NCBI GenBank assembly: GCA_026724425.1
Contig: JAIUCV010000008.1
Coordinates: 27,446,477-27,510,476 of the forward strand
Direction of reading: 5' to 3'
Length of the DNA: 64,000 bases
Source: Erythrophleum ivorense
Lineage: Eukaryota; Streptophyta; Magnoliopsida; Fabales; Fabaceae
The notes below the pieces were generated by a model. It made no database searches. It saw only the letters and a program-made list of their open reading frames with translations, and was not told the origin of the DNA. A program made the translations under genes and the position numbers. Of the stretch, positions 11,301 to 22,409 are shown piece after piece (positions within the stretch are counted from its first letter, which is position 1; each line of letters starts with the position of its first letter).

Positions 11301-12044
11301 AAACCATAAAAAGAAAGCATGGAAGGAGAAGAGTAAAATTGGAAGAAGATGGAGCATGAAACTCCTTAGATTTCCTTACCTTTTTCTTGATTTTCTTCCT
11401 TTTTTTCTTCCCCTTCTTGTGCACCTAAGAGAGTAGGTCCTTTTCTATATTTTGGGCAGAGGAAAGTTGTGCTATATGAGGGGCAGAAGAAAGGAGAAGT
11501 GTGTGGAAGCTTCAAGAAAAACTTTTTCAAAAATTCTAATTTCATCCTTCCATAATGGCAATTTTGTTTTAGCTCCTTTTTTAGAACTATCTTTTCCATG
11601 ATAAAATTTAAGTTCCCAATTTATTAAAATGCCTTTAGAATCACTCAAATCAGAGCTAAAACCTTTTTGAATGAATCCATCAAAGTTCAGGCTCACCGTC
11701 ATAAGAACATATACAACGAATGGGCTTTACCAGTTTCAGGGCTTCCCATGGTTTTTAGGGCCTCTGAAAACCCTGGGCAACTTAAATTTCCCATTTTAAA
11801 AGCCCTCCTACGTGTTTTTCCAAAAGTTTCACTTATTTAAGAAAATGTCATTACGTTTCATCAGGTTTTGTCAAAAATTATTTCACTATCCTAGCTCCAT
11901 TTTTCTTTCTATTTGAGCCCGGAATTATCATTTTTAGGAGCCTAGGACTCTACCTAAATTTTTCAGGACATTATCTTGCTCATTTCAGAGGACTTGCTTT
12001 TATACGGATCATTTTGTCATTTTATAGAAATTACGTTCATTACA
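8316..12044 (-). mobile_element. 5' LTR of element A (3.73 kb)
   Basis: On the plus strand it begins TGTAATACTATATT next to the PBS and ends TTACGTTCATTACA; on the minus strand it therefore starts TGTAATGAACGTAA, like the LTR of element C. The body aligns in reverse with 43511-47082. An internal 182-bp tandem duplication (8656-9020) makes it longer than the C copy. No real protein-coding gene is seen inside; short open frames here are incidental. Confidence 0.9.
8656..9020. repeat. 182-bp tandem duplication inside the element A LTR
   Basis: Two nearly identical units, 8656-8837 and 8838-9020, both start ACAATAAAAATAAGTCCCAG and end GGGAATCTAAAGATATT. The equivalent region of the element C LTR (about 46520-46720) appears single-copy. 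A 170-codon minus-strand open frame spans the duplication and has an internally repeated translation, which reflects the DNA repeat. Confidence 0.92.
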
Positions 12045-12822
12045 ACGTGCCTTCTTGACTGACTCCTCTCGTGTCTCTAATTGGCTTCTACATCTTCATG
12101 CATTCCATCCTTACATGTAAAGTCCTGGTGTGAATGGACAGGTGTGTGTTGTTGCATGTTGGACATGTGTTTGTGGGATTATGAAATTAGAATCCCTCCA
12201 CATGTGCTTCCTAGTGGGACCTAAGAGTGTGTGAATTATGGAATGTCTGGCAATATATGTCAACATGGAAATGAATAGGTGTATGCGTGCACAAGCCTAG
12301 ACGTGGTCAAGGGGATGAGTGATGTTGTGCATGTCCATTTCTATGTGATTTGGTGTGTGAAATTAACTTGTGTGTGCAGCTTCAGGAATGGATGAGTATG
12401 TGAATATGATCTCTTGCTTCTCCCTTGAAAACCATGGGTACGTGTAAATGAAGTAGGTATGTGAGGTAGTGTGTGACCTGGTCCTTCCTCCTTGTGAATC
12501 CATGTATCACGTGGATGAATGGAGAGTATGATGTGCCTTCATGTGCAATAGTTGTGTGTGTGTGTAATGAATCCAATCCATCTACAATTTGCACTTGAAT
12601 ATGTGTGGGTACTTTCTATTCATCTGTGCCTTGCATTGCTCTACTCCACATGCCTGCGTGTGTGAGACCTGAAATTAAAATAGGGAAAATAAAATAAAAT
12701 GTAGTTAGAAAGAAATGAAAAGAATATAAAAATAAGAAAATAAAAAAGATTTGAAACTTTTCTCTCCTTTTATACACTTATCACCAAGTGAATAGATAAT
12801 TAAGATCTAAGCTTCAAAATAT
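12045..12822. other. Unassigned segment between element A and the TRIM
   Basis: No gene is seen. The part 12100-12660 is rich in GTGTGTG and CATGTG words, resembling the distal part of the minus-strand Athila-like LTR around 32860-33300, but I could not align it securely. The part 12660-12820 is A-rich. It may be a remnant of the Athila-type sequence that hosted element A. Confidence 0.3.
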
Positions 12823-13277
12823 TGTAAAGTCCCACATCGGATAAGAAGCTCCTGGGCTAAGGCCTTATAAGTGGGGGCGAAGCTCTCCCCACCAACGGCG
12901 CGCTTTTCCCTTGAGCGAAGGATGGCTAGCTAAGCCCTCGAAACTCGGGAAAGGATAAAAACCTTGGAAGCGCGTGCTTGCACTGCGACCAAGGAACAAT
13001 ACCGTTGGAGGCTCGGTAAGTGTGTTGGTATCAGAGCTGGCCTAACCGCATGTGCAACCCGAGGACGGGTTGGCCCCAAGGGGGGTGGATTGTAAAGTCC
13101 CACATCGGATAGGAAGGTCCTGGGCTAAGGCCTTATAAGTGGGGGCGAAGCTCTCCCCACCAACGGCGTGCTTTTCCCTTGAGCGAAGGATGGGTAACCA
13201 AGCCCTCGAAGCTCGGGAAAGGACAAAAACCTTGGGAGCGCGTTCTTGCACTGTGACCAAGGAACAATACCGTTGGA
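12823..13277 (+). mobile_element. TRIM (terminal-repeat retrotransposon in miniature)
   Basis: Two 187-base direct repeats (12823-13009 and 13091-13277) both begin TGTAAAGTCCCACATCGGAT and differ at about a dozen positions. Between them are a PBS, TGGTATCAGAGC at 13026-13037, and a polypurine tract, AAGGGGGGTGGA (13079-13089), directly before the second repeat. There is no coding capacity. This is the standard TRIM layout, mobilised in trans. The hexamer AAATAT occurs immediately before the element (12817-12822) and again at 13294-13299, a possible target-site duplication if the 3' repeat extends to 13293. The sequence is much more GC-rich than its surroundings. Confidence 0.9.
13026..13037 (+). 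other. TRIM primer binding site
   Basis: TGGTATCAGAGC is a perfect initiator-Met tRNA-type PBS, the same as in the chromovirus elements here. Confidence 0.85.
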
Positions 13278-13299
13278 CCATCCAATGGTCAAGAAATAT

Positions 13300-14407
13300 T
13301 CCTCTAAACTTTTCCAAAATTAAAAATATTGATTCCCACCTAAAACCCTATACAAAATTTAAAAAAAAACCAAGCGGAAAAAATAGCGCAACAAAATATT
13401 ACAAATTTAAGAACTTAAAAACTTAAACTTTGTGTAATAATTTTTGCTAAAGTGAAAATTGTTTTATAATATAAATATAATCTAAAAAGGCCCAATTAAT
13501 AATGATTTGACACTTAAAAACTCAATTTAAAAGGAATGAAATGAGTAAAATCACCAATTATTAATTCCCCCACACTAAAAATTTTGCACTTCGAGCAATA
13601 ATAAAGGCCAAAGAATAAAAGAGGGAAGGTAAAAATTCCAAGAAAACAAGGTACAAGGTACAAGCATGAATGATCACCAATTACATCAACACATAGACTA
13701 TCCAATTCATATCAGCCACTTTGATTCAACTAGCACCATAATAAAGAGATTGGCAAGCGTGTAATGCAACAATGAAATCCCTCACAAGTCATAGTGTCTA
13801 CTATTTACTCTCAGTGTTTGAGGGTTAAATGTCTACACTTATCATCCAACTTACCAAACTCCCATTCCATAATCTTGACAATGATCTAGGCTCTCCACCA
13901 CTTAAAAGTTAAGTACAGACATAGATCACAAGGGCTTTTTATTAGGTTGTAGTGTGGGTTTAGGGTATAAACAAGGGTTAATGAAAAAGAATGAAGAATC
14001 AAAATTTTAAATGAACATCCTAAGAAATCATGAGCCATAAAGATAGAAGATAGAATAGGAAGCCATACATAATTCACTCAAAAAGGTCTTATTACCACAA
14101 TATAAACAACAAATGTAACTGATCATAAAATAAAGACAACTCACTCTATCTTTGTATATTTCTATTTTTTTATTCAACTTTCTTTTTTTTTGTTCTTTTG
14201 TTTTCCATCTATTTTTCCTTTCCTCTTTTCTTTCTTCAAACTTTTTCTCTTTTCTTTTTTTAAAACTATGTATATTTCTTTAGCAAAAGCATCATTTTTT
14301 TCTTTATACAATAAAACAAGACAAGATTAAAATCAATGGTAAAAGATCAAGAGTATGCATGATTGACCAATCTAAGAAATCAAATGTGAGGCTCCCAATC
14401 CCCTAAA
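13300..14407 (-). other. Athila-like noncoding remnant (minus strand)
   Basis: On the minus strand, TGCAAAATTTTTAGTGTGGGGG (minus-strand copy of 13567-13588) is the type of motif that follows integrase in Athila-group elements. A long pyrimidine/purine-biased stretch at 14150-14300 is also typical of their 3' untranslated regions. No coding region is recognisable. The family call is by resemblance only. Confidence 0.4.
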
Positions 14408-14838
14408 ACTATACCTCTAGGTTGGTAAAGCCTCATGAGGAGAATTATCCCACACATGATCTAGTGTTAGCTGCAGTAATTTTTGCTCTTAAGATTTGGA
14501 GGCACTATCTGTATAGTGCGAGTATAGAGATTTATAATGACCATATGAGTCAGAAATACCCATTCGATCAGAAGAAACTTAATATGAGACAAAGGAGATG
14601 GATGAAGTTCTTGAAAGATTATGATTATATGTTAAAATATCATCTGAGTAAGCCCAATGTAGTGGCCGATGTATTGAGTAGAAAATCCATCCACATTGCC
14701 CATATGATGATTAGGGAGAAAGAGCTCCTAGAGAAATTTAGAAATTTGAATCTCTCTTACCAACTGTTATCAGGTAGATTATATTTGAGTGAAACTCAGA
14801 TTGAGAACGAATTGAGAACTCAGATCCTAGATGCCTAG
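14408..14838 (+). pseudogene. Element B RNase H C-terminus and linker
   Basis: The open frame from about 14422 gives HEENYPTHDLVLAAVIFALK, IWRHYLYSASIEIYNDH, QRRWMKFLKDYDYMLKYH and NVVADVLSRKS, the C-terminal half of a Ty3/gypsy RNase H and its linker to integrase. A stop at 14836 (TAG, where element C reads CAA) separates it from integrase. The upstream RT is missing: homology starts abruptly at 14408 next to unrelated Athila-like DNA. The copy is in the same orientation as, and closely related to, 41800-42226 of element C. Confidence 0.85.
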
Positions 14839-14852
14839 AGAGAGGATGAGTT

Positions 14853-15640
14853 TTGAGACAGATTAAGAGTGAAATTTCCTCGGGTAGGACCTCAGATTTC
14901 AGAGTATCTGAGGATGGTGTGATAGTATACCAAAATAGAATTTGTGTGCCTAGTCATAATGAATTGAAAGAGAAAATTTTAGAAGAGGCACAGAAGAGTA
15001 AACATACTATCCACCCAGGTGCTACCAAGATGTATCAAGATTTGAAAAGAATCTTCTATTGGCCATAAATGAAGAATGACATCACAAATTATGTGGCGAG
15101 ATGTTTAGTGTGCTAGAAGGTTAAGATAGAGCACCAGAGACTAGCTGGGTTGTTACAACCCCTAGATGTCCTAGAGTGGAAATGAGATAGTATAGCTATA
15201 GATTTCGTTATGGGGTTACCCAGGACATCTTCTGGACACGATGCTATCTGGGTAGTTATAGAAAGATAGACGAAGTCTGCACACTGTTTAGCAATCAGGG
15301 CTACTTATACATTAGATAGATTAGCCCAGTTGTATATAAGTGAGATAGTGCGACTTCACAGAGTATCCAGTAGCATAGTATTTAATAGAGACCCCAGGTT
15401 CGTGTCGAACTTTTAGAGGTCATTATAGCATGCCTTAGGGACAAGGTTGCGGTTTAGTATTACTTGCCACCCCCAGACTGATGGTCAGACTAAGGGGACC
15501 ATCCAGACCACAGAGGACATGTTGAGGGCTTATGTATTATTAGCAAAGTTTGTGCATAATAACAGCTATCATTCTAATATTCAAATGGCCCCTTATGAGG
15601 CTTTGTATGGGAGAAAGTGTAGATCTCTGTTGTGTTAGGT
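14853..15640 (+). pseudogene. Element B integrase core
   Basis: The frame can be followed through KEKILEEAQKSKHTIHPGAT, MYQDLKRIFYWP, DSIAIDFVMGLPRTSSGHDA (first Asp) and NRDPRF (second Asp), to ITCHPQTDGQTKGTIQTTED. The last block normally has Glu after DGQT; here it is Lys. Several stops (after FYWP, and within the central domain) interrupt the frame. It ends with MAPYEALYGRKCRS. In intact elements this enzyme integrates the cDNA. The Glu-to-Lys change and the stops make this copy inactive. Confidence 0.85.
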
Positions 15641-16242
15641 TAAGCTAGGCAAGAGGAGCTTGCTAGCACCTGAGTTAGTGGATCAAACTACCCAGTAGAT
15701 AGAAATGATTAGAAAGAAACTCCTTACGACCTAGAGTAGGCAAAAAAGTTATGTCAATAAGAGAAGGAGGTCATTAGAGTTTGAGTTGGAGACCATGTAT
15801 TCATTTGAGTGTCTCCAGTAACTAGGGTAGGCCAGTCTATGAGGGTAAGGAAGCTTAGTCTTAGGTATATTGGTCTATTCAAAATCCTCGAGAAAATTAG
15901 ACCTGTGACCTATAGGATAGCCCTACCTCCTATCCTAGGCTAAATCTAAAATGTTTTTCACGTCTCCCAATTGAAAAAGTACTTACTAGACCCCTCACAT
16001 GTCATAGAATATGAGCATATTCAATTGCAGGAAAATCTTTCCTATATAATGAAACTAAAGAGGATTATAAATGCTCAGCTAAAACAATAGAGAAATAAGA
16101 GCATCCCTATGGTGAAAGTGATCTGGAAGGGTTTGATATCTAAAGAGGCAACCTGGGAGCTAGAAAATGAGATGAGACAGAAATATCCTGAGCCATTTCC
16201 CTATGGTACGTATTTAAATTTTGATGACAAAATTTATTTTAA
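15641..16242 (+). pseudogene. Element B integrase C-terminus and chromodomain
   Basis: After a decayed C-terminal region with many stops, the open frame at 16109-16291 gives VKVIWKGLISKEATWELENE and then MRQKYPEPF. This matches the chromodomain end found in chromovirus integrases, which targets integration to particular chromatin. It marks the element as a chromovirus; with the large LTR it fits the Tekay/Del group. The polyprotein stop lies just upstream of the purine-rich tract at 16241. Confidence 0.8.
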
Positions 16243-16255
16243 GCGGGGTGGAAAA
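16241..16255 (+). other. Element B polypurine tract
   Basis: AAGCGGGGTGGAAAA lies directly against the LTR start TGTAATAAATG at 16256. Element C has the equivalent AAGGGGGTGGAAAA at 43497-43510. Confidence 0.75.
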
Positions 16256-17752
16256 TGTAATAAATGTAATTTTCGTAAAACGACGAAATGAGTCGTATAA
16301 AAGCAAGTTCTTTGAAATGAGCTAGATAATGTCCTAAAAAATTTGTGTAGAATCCTAAACTCCTAAAAATGATAATTTCTGACTTAGACGGAAAGAAAAA
16401 CAGAGCTAGGACAGTGAAATAATTTGTGACAAAAATTAACAAAACGTATTGGCATTTTCGTAAATAAGTGTAATTTTTGGAAAAACACATAGGAGAGCTT
16501 TTTAAATGGGAAATTTAAGTTGCTCAGGGTTCTTAGAGGCCTTAAAAACAATAGGGAGCCCCAAGACTGGTAAAGCCCTTCCGGTGTACGTTTTCCAATA
16601 GCTGTGAGCCCAAACTTTGATAGATTCGTTTGTGAAGGTTTTAACTCCAATTTGAGTGATTCCAAAGGTATTTTATTAAATTGGGAACCTAATTTTTGTA
16701 ATGGACAAGACAGTTTTAAAAAAGGAGCTAAAACAAAGCCAAAATGAAATTGCCATTACAGAAGGACGAAATTAGAATTTATGAAAAAGTATGTTTCTTA
16801 GAGCTTCCACACACTTCTCCCTTCTTCTGCCCCTTATATAGCATAACTTTCCTCTGCCCAAAATACAAAAAATGACCTGCTCTCTTAGGTGCACAAGAAG
16901 GGGAAGAAAAAAAGAAGAAAATCAAGAAAAAGGTCAGGAAATCTAAGGAGTTTCATGCTCCATCTTCTTCCAATTTTACTCCTCTCCTTCCATGCTTTCT
17001 TTCTATCATTTAGTTAAGCTTTTGGTTCTATTTTTGGTCCAAAATCTAAGGGAAGAGTTTGAATTTCTTGTGGTGGAATAGACCAAGAAGGACGAGCTTT
17101 GAAAACGCTCTTGAATCTAAGGTAAATTCACACCTTTGTTGCCTTCTTCTCTTGCTTCTTCTTAGTGTGTATTTCGGCCTTATACAGAGCCACATGAGGG
17201 GGGAGTTTTCTGTCTAAAAACAAGAGAGGAATTAGGGTTTTAGACTATAAGGAAGAGGAATATGGCAAGAAATTCCGAGAAAAGCCTATGGAAAGCAAGA
17301 TAGAAAAATGTAGGCTTCTTTAGGGTTTTATGAAATCTGATTGTGTGAGTAATTCCTTGGCTATTTAAGTATTTCCTTGAGCTCCTAAGACCTCTAGAAA
17401 CTTTCTCAAGTGGCTTTCCCATTAAGGAAAAATCAAGAACTCCATGAACCTCCATTATGGTGCATATTTTGGCCAAACTAGGTTTAATAGGCTAGGGGAT
17501 GTTTTAATTTGTTCTAGCCTTAGTTTGGGACTTTATATGATGTTAGAAGATGGGAGAGACCATTGGAAAAATTTAGGAGTCATGAATTGAGAGATAGGAC
17601 AATGGTGTCCATTACGGTGCCTTATAAAGCAACTTGGTTTTTCATTTGTGCAAATGAATGTGTATGGGCTCCAAGGACATTGAATAAGGCCAAGAGGCCT
17701 AGAAATGGAAAGAAATGGTATCCTAGAGCTTGAATTGTGAAGGCTGCTTAAT
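16256..17752 (+). mobile_element. Truncated 3' LTR of element B (first 1.5 kb)
   Basis: It starts TGTAATAAATGTAATTTTCG and aligns with the first ~1.5 kb of the element C LTR (43511-45003), up to GAGCTTGAATTGTGAAGG. It then stops abruptly and is joined to the inverted LTR of element E at about 17757. The remaining ~2.1 kb of the LTR is missing. Confidence 0.88.
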
Positions 17753-17756
17753 GTTT

Positions 17757-20373
17757 GGCACCTCTTAGGCAAGTTTAAAAGCATGAATATGACTTATATG
17801 AATTACCCAAGTAGTCTTAAACCTCATACATCTCAATTTGGCTATTCCACTTCCATTTATACATACATTTCTATAATACTAGTTTGCCATTACATGTCCA
17901 AAATGTACATTTCCATACATATAACCTTAGCTCTCATTTATACATAATACATTAACACAATTATATATGTTCATAACATCATAGGACATATACATCGATG
18001 GATTACAACATTTGCCATTCATATGGCCTTAAAGTAACAAAATCTATGCATTTTGATGTCATATTCTCATCTCTCAAGTGGTTGGCTCCCATTTCCTTAT
18101 TCTCTTGGTCCACCTAGCATGTTAGAACATTGGAGAGGAGGGAATGAGATTCAAAGAATCCTAATAGCTCATCTCCCTTTCATTCACACATAAAAGATGC
18201 AAAACAAGTCTTACAAATGTATGCATAGGCATCTTGACATGGTCAATAATTCAAGAAGCATATTGGCATTTGAAAAGTCATAGATAGCATACATAGGCTT
18301 GCCAAGTAAATGGATTAGCCTCACCCATTCACTTGTAGATTTTGGACTTGCCTTACCCATTCCTTAAGAGGTTTTTGACTCAACCTTACTCTTGGGAGTC
18401 AACCTCACTTTTGGGAGACTTTTTACTTTGTCTCAACGAACTATAAGGGTTCTTGGCTCGTCCTCACCATAGCTAAGGGTTCTTAGTTTCATTACACTCA
18501 AGCAAACCTAAGCACACATAATAAACATCATACGAAAGCATAATGTAACATCATGGCACCATGGAATAAAAGTCATGCTAGAATACTTTTCATGGCTTAA
18601 AATTACACATACACATATTCAAAGACAAGCCAAGCATACATTCATGCATGAGAGAAGAAGGAGTGAGATACCTTAGATGCAATTGCACACTTTTTCTCTT
18701 GAATTTGCTCTCCCTTCCTTGGCCTCACACACACAAAGGTGTGAAAATGATTTCTCTTGGCCTAAACATAATTTATGGAAGCTAATTAGGTTCATGAAAT
18801 TAACTCTAAGGCCACACATCTTACTTAAATACTAACTTGATCTATAAACCCCTTTATGGTTCTAAAAATACACCTAATGAAGCAACATCCATTAAATAAA
18901 TTCTAAGCTCCATTCTTTCCTTTCATATATAATTCTTGGCTCCTTTTAAGCCTCTTGTAGTCATCACAAAATTGAAACAAAGAGCTTAACTACATGTTGC
19001 TTTTTTAGGTCATATTATGGAACATATAAGACCAACTCATTTTCTATGGTTTCTAAATTTTTTCCAAGGCGCCCTTCATCTTCACTCATCATATATGACT
19101 CAAAAATAGGCTTATAAAATTTTAAAACTCTCCCTAGGTAGGGTAACCCTCTTAGGCCGAGACAATGAAGCATAATAGCTTCCATAGACTTTGCTTTGTT
19201 TTCTTGATAGAGGAAGCACATGGGGAGACTTCTAAGGATCTTTGGAGTTCATTTAAACTTTCATTTAGGCATAGAAATTAAGGTATCAATTTAGATTTTA
19301 TAAGGAGCACATGAAACCCTAGAATTTCTATCTTGAATTTTCATGGTTATTTGTTAATTCCCTTTGTATATTCTTATTTTCCATACTCTTTTTCCTAAGA
19401 TTCACCTTGGTTCTGCCTAAAATCCAAGCCCTCTTATTACTTCTTGAGTGGGGCAAAATATAGAGAGAAGAAAAGCAAGGGGTAGCAAGCATGGAAGGAG
19501 AAATTATCTTGTTTTTCCTTGTTTTCTCACTTGAATCCTCTTTTCTTTGGCCTCTACTCTTCGAATCTGAATTTTCCCCTTAATCTCCCCCTAAAAATAT
19601 ATCCATATACTTCAATATAATCACAAGAAAGAAAGGAAAATGGAGAATAAGAGGTTTGCAAGGGAAAGAGCATGAAAAACTACCAAAAATTCATACCTTT
19701 TAGCTTTGATTTCTCCTCTTCTTCCTCTTCCTCTTGTGTGCCACTCTCTTAGGGTTTTCTTTCTGGTTTAGGGCAAAAACATATGAAGTTAAATGAGTGG
19801 GAGAGTGGGGCGCCCTATATATAGGTGGGAGGAAGGAAGACTTCTCAAAAATTCCCATTATGACTTTTATTCTTGGCATTTTCGTTTCTAATTCATTTTA
19901 GCTCCTTTTCTAAGAATTGTATTTCCATTATAAAATTTAGGTTTTCAATTTAGTAAAATGCCTTTGGAATCACTCAAATCGAAGCTAAAATCTTGCTGAA
20001 CAAATCCATCAAAGTTTGAGTACACCGACGTTGGAAAACATCCACTAGAGGGGTTTTAACTATCTTGGGACTTCCCATGATTTTTAGGGCCTTTAAGAAC
20101 CTCAAAGAACTCAAAATTTTCATTTAAAAAGCCCTCCTGTGTGAATTCCAAAAATTGCTCAAAATTACGAAAATACCATTATTTTCGTAAGTTTTTCGTT
20201 AAATTTTGTTTCTTCATTCTAGCTCCATTTTTCTTTCCATCTGAGCCTAGGATTCTCATTTTTAAGAGTATAGAATGTTACTCAAAATTTTCAAGATATT
20301 AACTAATTCATTTCGAGGGACTTGCTTTGAAAATACACTTGTTTCCGTCATTTAACAAAAACCAGATATTACA
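17757..20373 (-). mobile_element. 3' LTR of element E (outer ~1.05 kb missing)
   Basis: On the minus strand it starts TGTAATATCTGGTTTTTG at 20373, right after the polypurine tract, and aligns with the 5' LTR at 35440-40179. At 18119 it holds the uninterrupted sequence GCATGTTAGAACATTGG, which is split by the copia-like LTR in the 5' copy. It breaks off at 17757 against element B. Confidence 0.9.
19815..19824 (-). promoter_or_regulatory. Probable LTR TATA box (element E 3' LTR)
   Basis: CTATATATAG sits in a GC-flanked context (GGGCGCCCTATATATAGGTGGG) that is conserved in both E LTRs. On the minus strand, sequence that could be the transcribed R region follows. It is called by motif and conservation only. 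Confidence 0.5.
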
Positions 20374-20390
20374 ATTCTCCCCCTTTTAAA
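20374..20390 (-). other. Element E polypurine tract
   Basis: The minus strand reads AAAAGGGGGAGAAT directly before the LTR start TGTAATATC. This is the expected plus-strand priming site of an LTR retrotransposon. Confidence 0.75.
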
Positions 20391-22409
20391 AAATTTCATC
20401 CTCAAAATTTAGATAACATACCTCATAGGAAGTGCTCTGGATGTTTCTTTCTCATATCATCCTCTAGCTCCCAAGTGGCCTCTTAGGGAGATAACCCCTT
20501 CCAAACCACTTTTACCAGCGGTATCGTCTTATTCCATAACTACTTGAGTCTAACATCTACGATCCAATCTGGTGATAATGTGTATGATAGATCATCCTGT
20601 AACTACATATTCTCATATTCCATGACATGTGAGGGGTAGGGTTGATACTTTTTAAGCTGTGAAACATAGAATACATTGTGTACTTGGCTCAAATTTGGGG
20701 GAAAGGTTAGTCTGTAGGCCACAGGTGTCCTACTTTATCAAGAATATGGAAAGGACTTATGTACTTTAGACTGAGCTTTTTACTTTTAATGGATCTATCT
20801 ATCCCTATGACTGGAGACACTCTAATGAAGACATAATCCCCAATCTCAAACTCTAACGGTAATCTACGTTTATCTACATAACTTTTCTATCTACTCTGTG
20901 CCATCAGTAGTTTCTTTCTAATAGTCTTAATCTATCTAGAAGTCTGGTCCACTAACTCTGGGCCTATCAGGCTCTGCTCTCTTAGCTCAACCCAACACAT
21001 CAGAGACCTACACTTCCTCCCATACAATGCCTCGTACGGTGCCATCTGTATACTTGCATGATAGCTGTTATTATAGGCAAACTCTGCTAGAGGCAAGTAT
21101 GTATCCTAGTTTCCTTTCATTTCTAACACACACACCCTCAACATGTCTTCTAAGGTTTGGATGGTTCTCTCCATTTGTTCATCTATCTGGGGTGATAGGT
21201 TGTGCTAAATCTAAATCGGGTACCTAGAGCATCCTATAATGATCTCCAAATATTTGATGTGAATCTAGGATCTCTATCTGACATTTTGCTCCTAGGCATA
21301 CCATGTAGTTTAACTATCTTCTGAATGTACAGTTGGGCTAGCTTGTCTAGGGTATAAGTAGCTTTTATAGCTAAAAAGTGTGCTGACTTTGTTAATATAT
21401 CCACTATTACCCATATTGCATTATCCCCTGATGATGTCCTGGGTAAACCCATGACAAAATCTATAGCTATACTATCCCATTTCCACTATAGGATATCTAG
21501 GGGCTAAAGTAACCTAATTGATTTTTTGGTGTTCTATCTTAACTCTCTGGCATACTAGACATTAGGAGACATATTCTGCTATGCCTGTTTTCATTCTAGG
21601 CTACTAGAACATTTCCTTTAAATCCTGATACATTTTATTACTGCTTGGATGAATGGTGGACTCGCTCTTATGTGCCTCATCTAATATTTTCTATCTAATT
21701 TTTATTTTTCTAGGCACATACAGCCTATCTCTGTATCTCACTATATCGTCATCAGATAGATTGAATTCCTGTGTGCTACCCTAGGCTATCTGAGCTCTAA
21801 TCTTATTTACATGGTCATCTGTCTGTTGGGCCTCTCTTATCTGATCCCTCAAGTCATTTTCTATTTGGGTTTCACTCATTAATAACTTCCCCAAATGCAT
21901 CTCACATGAGAGATTCATATCTCTGAATCTCTCAATCAATTTCTACTCTCGGATTATCATACAGGCCATGTGTATGGATTTTCTACTTAGGGCATCAGCT
22001 ACCATATTAGCCTTACCGAGATGGTATTTCAGTGTGAAATCATAATCTTTCAAGAATTCTAACCATCTTTGTTATCTCATATTCAGCTCTTTCTATTCAA
22101 ATAAATATTTAAGGCTTTTGTGGTTGCTAAAAATTTCTATAGCACCCCCATATAAGTAGTGTCTCCATATTTTCAAAGCAAACACCACTGCGGCTAACTC
22201 TAGGTCATGTGTAGGGTAATTTTCTTCATGAGGTTTCAATTATTTAGAAGCATAACCTACCACTTAGCCTTTTTGCATAAGCACACATCCTAACCCCTTC
22301 TTTGAAGCATCACTATAAACTATAAAAGTCTCTCTAGGGTCAGGGAGTACTAAAACTGGGGCTGTGGTTAACTTGTGCTTCAACTCCTGAAAACTCTTCT
22401 CATATTTCT
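20391..22409 (-). pseudogene. Element E chromodomain, integrase and distal RNase H
   Basis: Reading the minus strand upward from 22409: the RNase H block with the YPTHDLELAAVVFALKIWRH-type sequence (22150-22230), the linker (NMVADALSRKS-type, 21970-22010), the integrase core with MGLPRTSSGDNAIWVIVDIL at 21452-21390 and SDRDPRFTSNIWRSL near 21275, then the MAPYEALYGRKCRS-type block around 21010-21060. A chromodomain tail, VKVVWKGLSP then EATWELEDDMRKKHPE, lies at about 20450-20520. The open core frame is 21234-21452; elsewhere stops are common. RNase H is interrupted at 22409 by a solo LTR and resumes at 28978. Confidence 0.85.

Larger units (their letters stand above)
5430..12044 (-). mobile_element. 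Chromovirus element A, truncated (minus strand)
   Basis: Read on the minus strand the order is 5' LTR (12044-8316), PBS, gag, CCHC knuckle, protease, RT, and RNase H, which breaks off near 5430. Integrase, chromodomain and 3' LTR are missing. Gag-pol is closely related to elements B and C, whose integrase region carries a chromodomain, so A is assigned to the same Tekay/Del-like chromovirus group. The outer end at 12044 is a clean LTR terminus; the inner break at 5430 looks like a deletion, so no target-site duplication can be tested. Confidence 0.85.

Noticed and set aside
13026..13037. tRNA-like TGGTATCAGAGC words as possible tRNA genes
   Set aside because: They are retrotransposon primer binding sites at fixed distances from LTR ends; no cloverleaf surrounds them.
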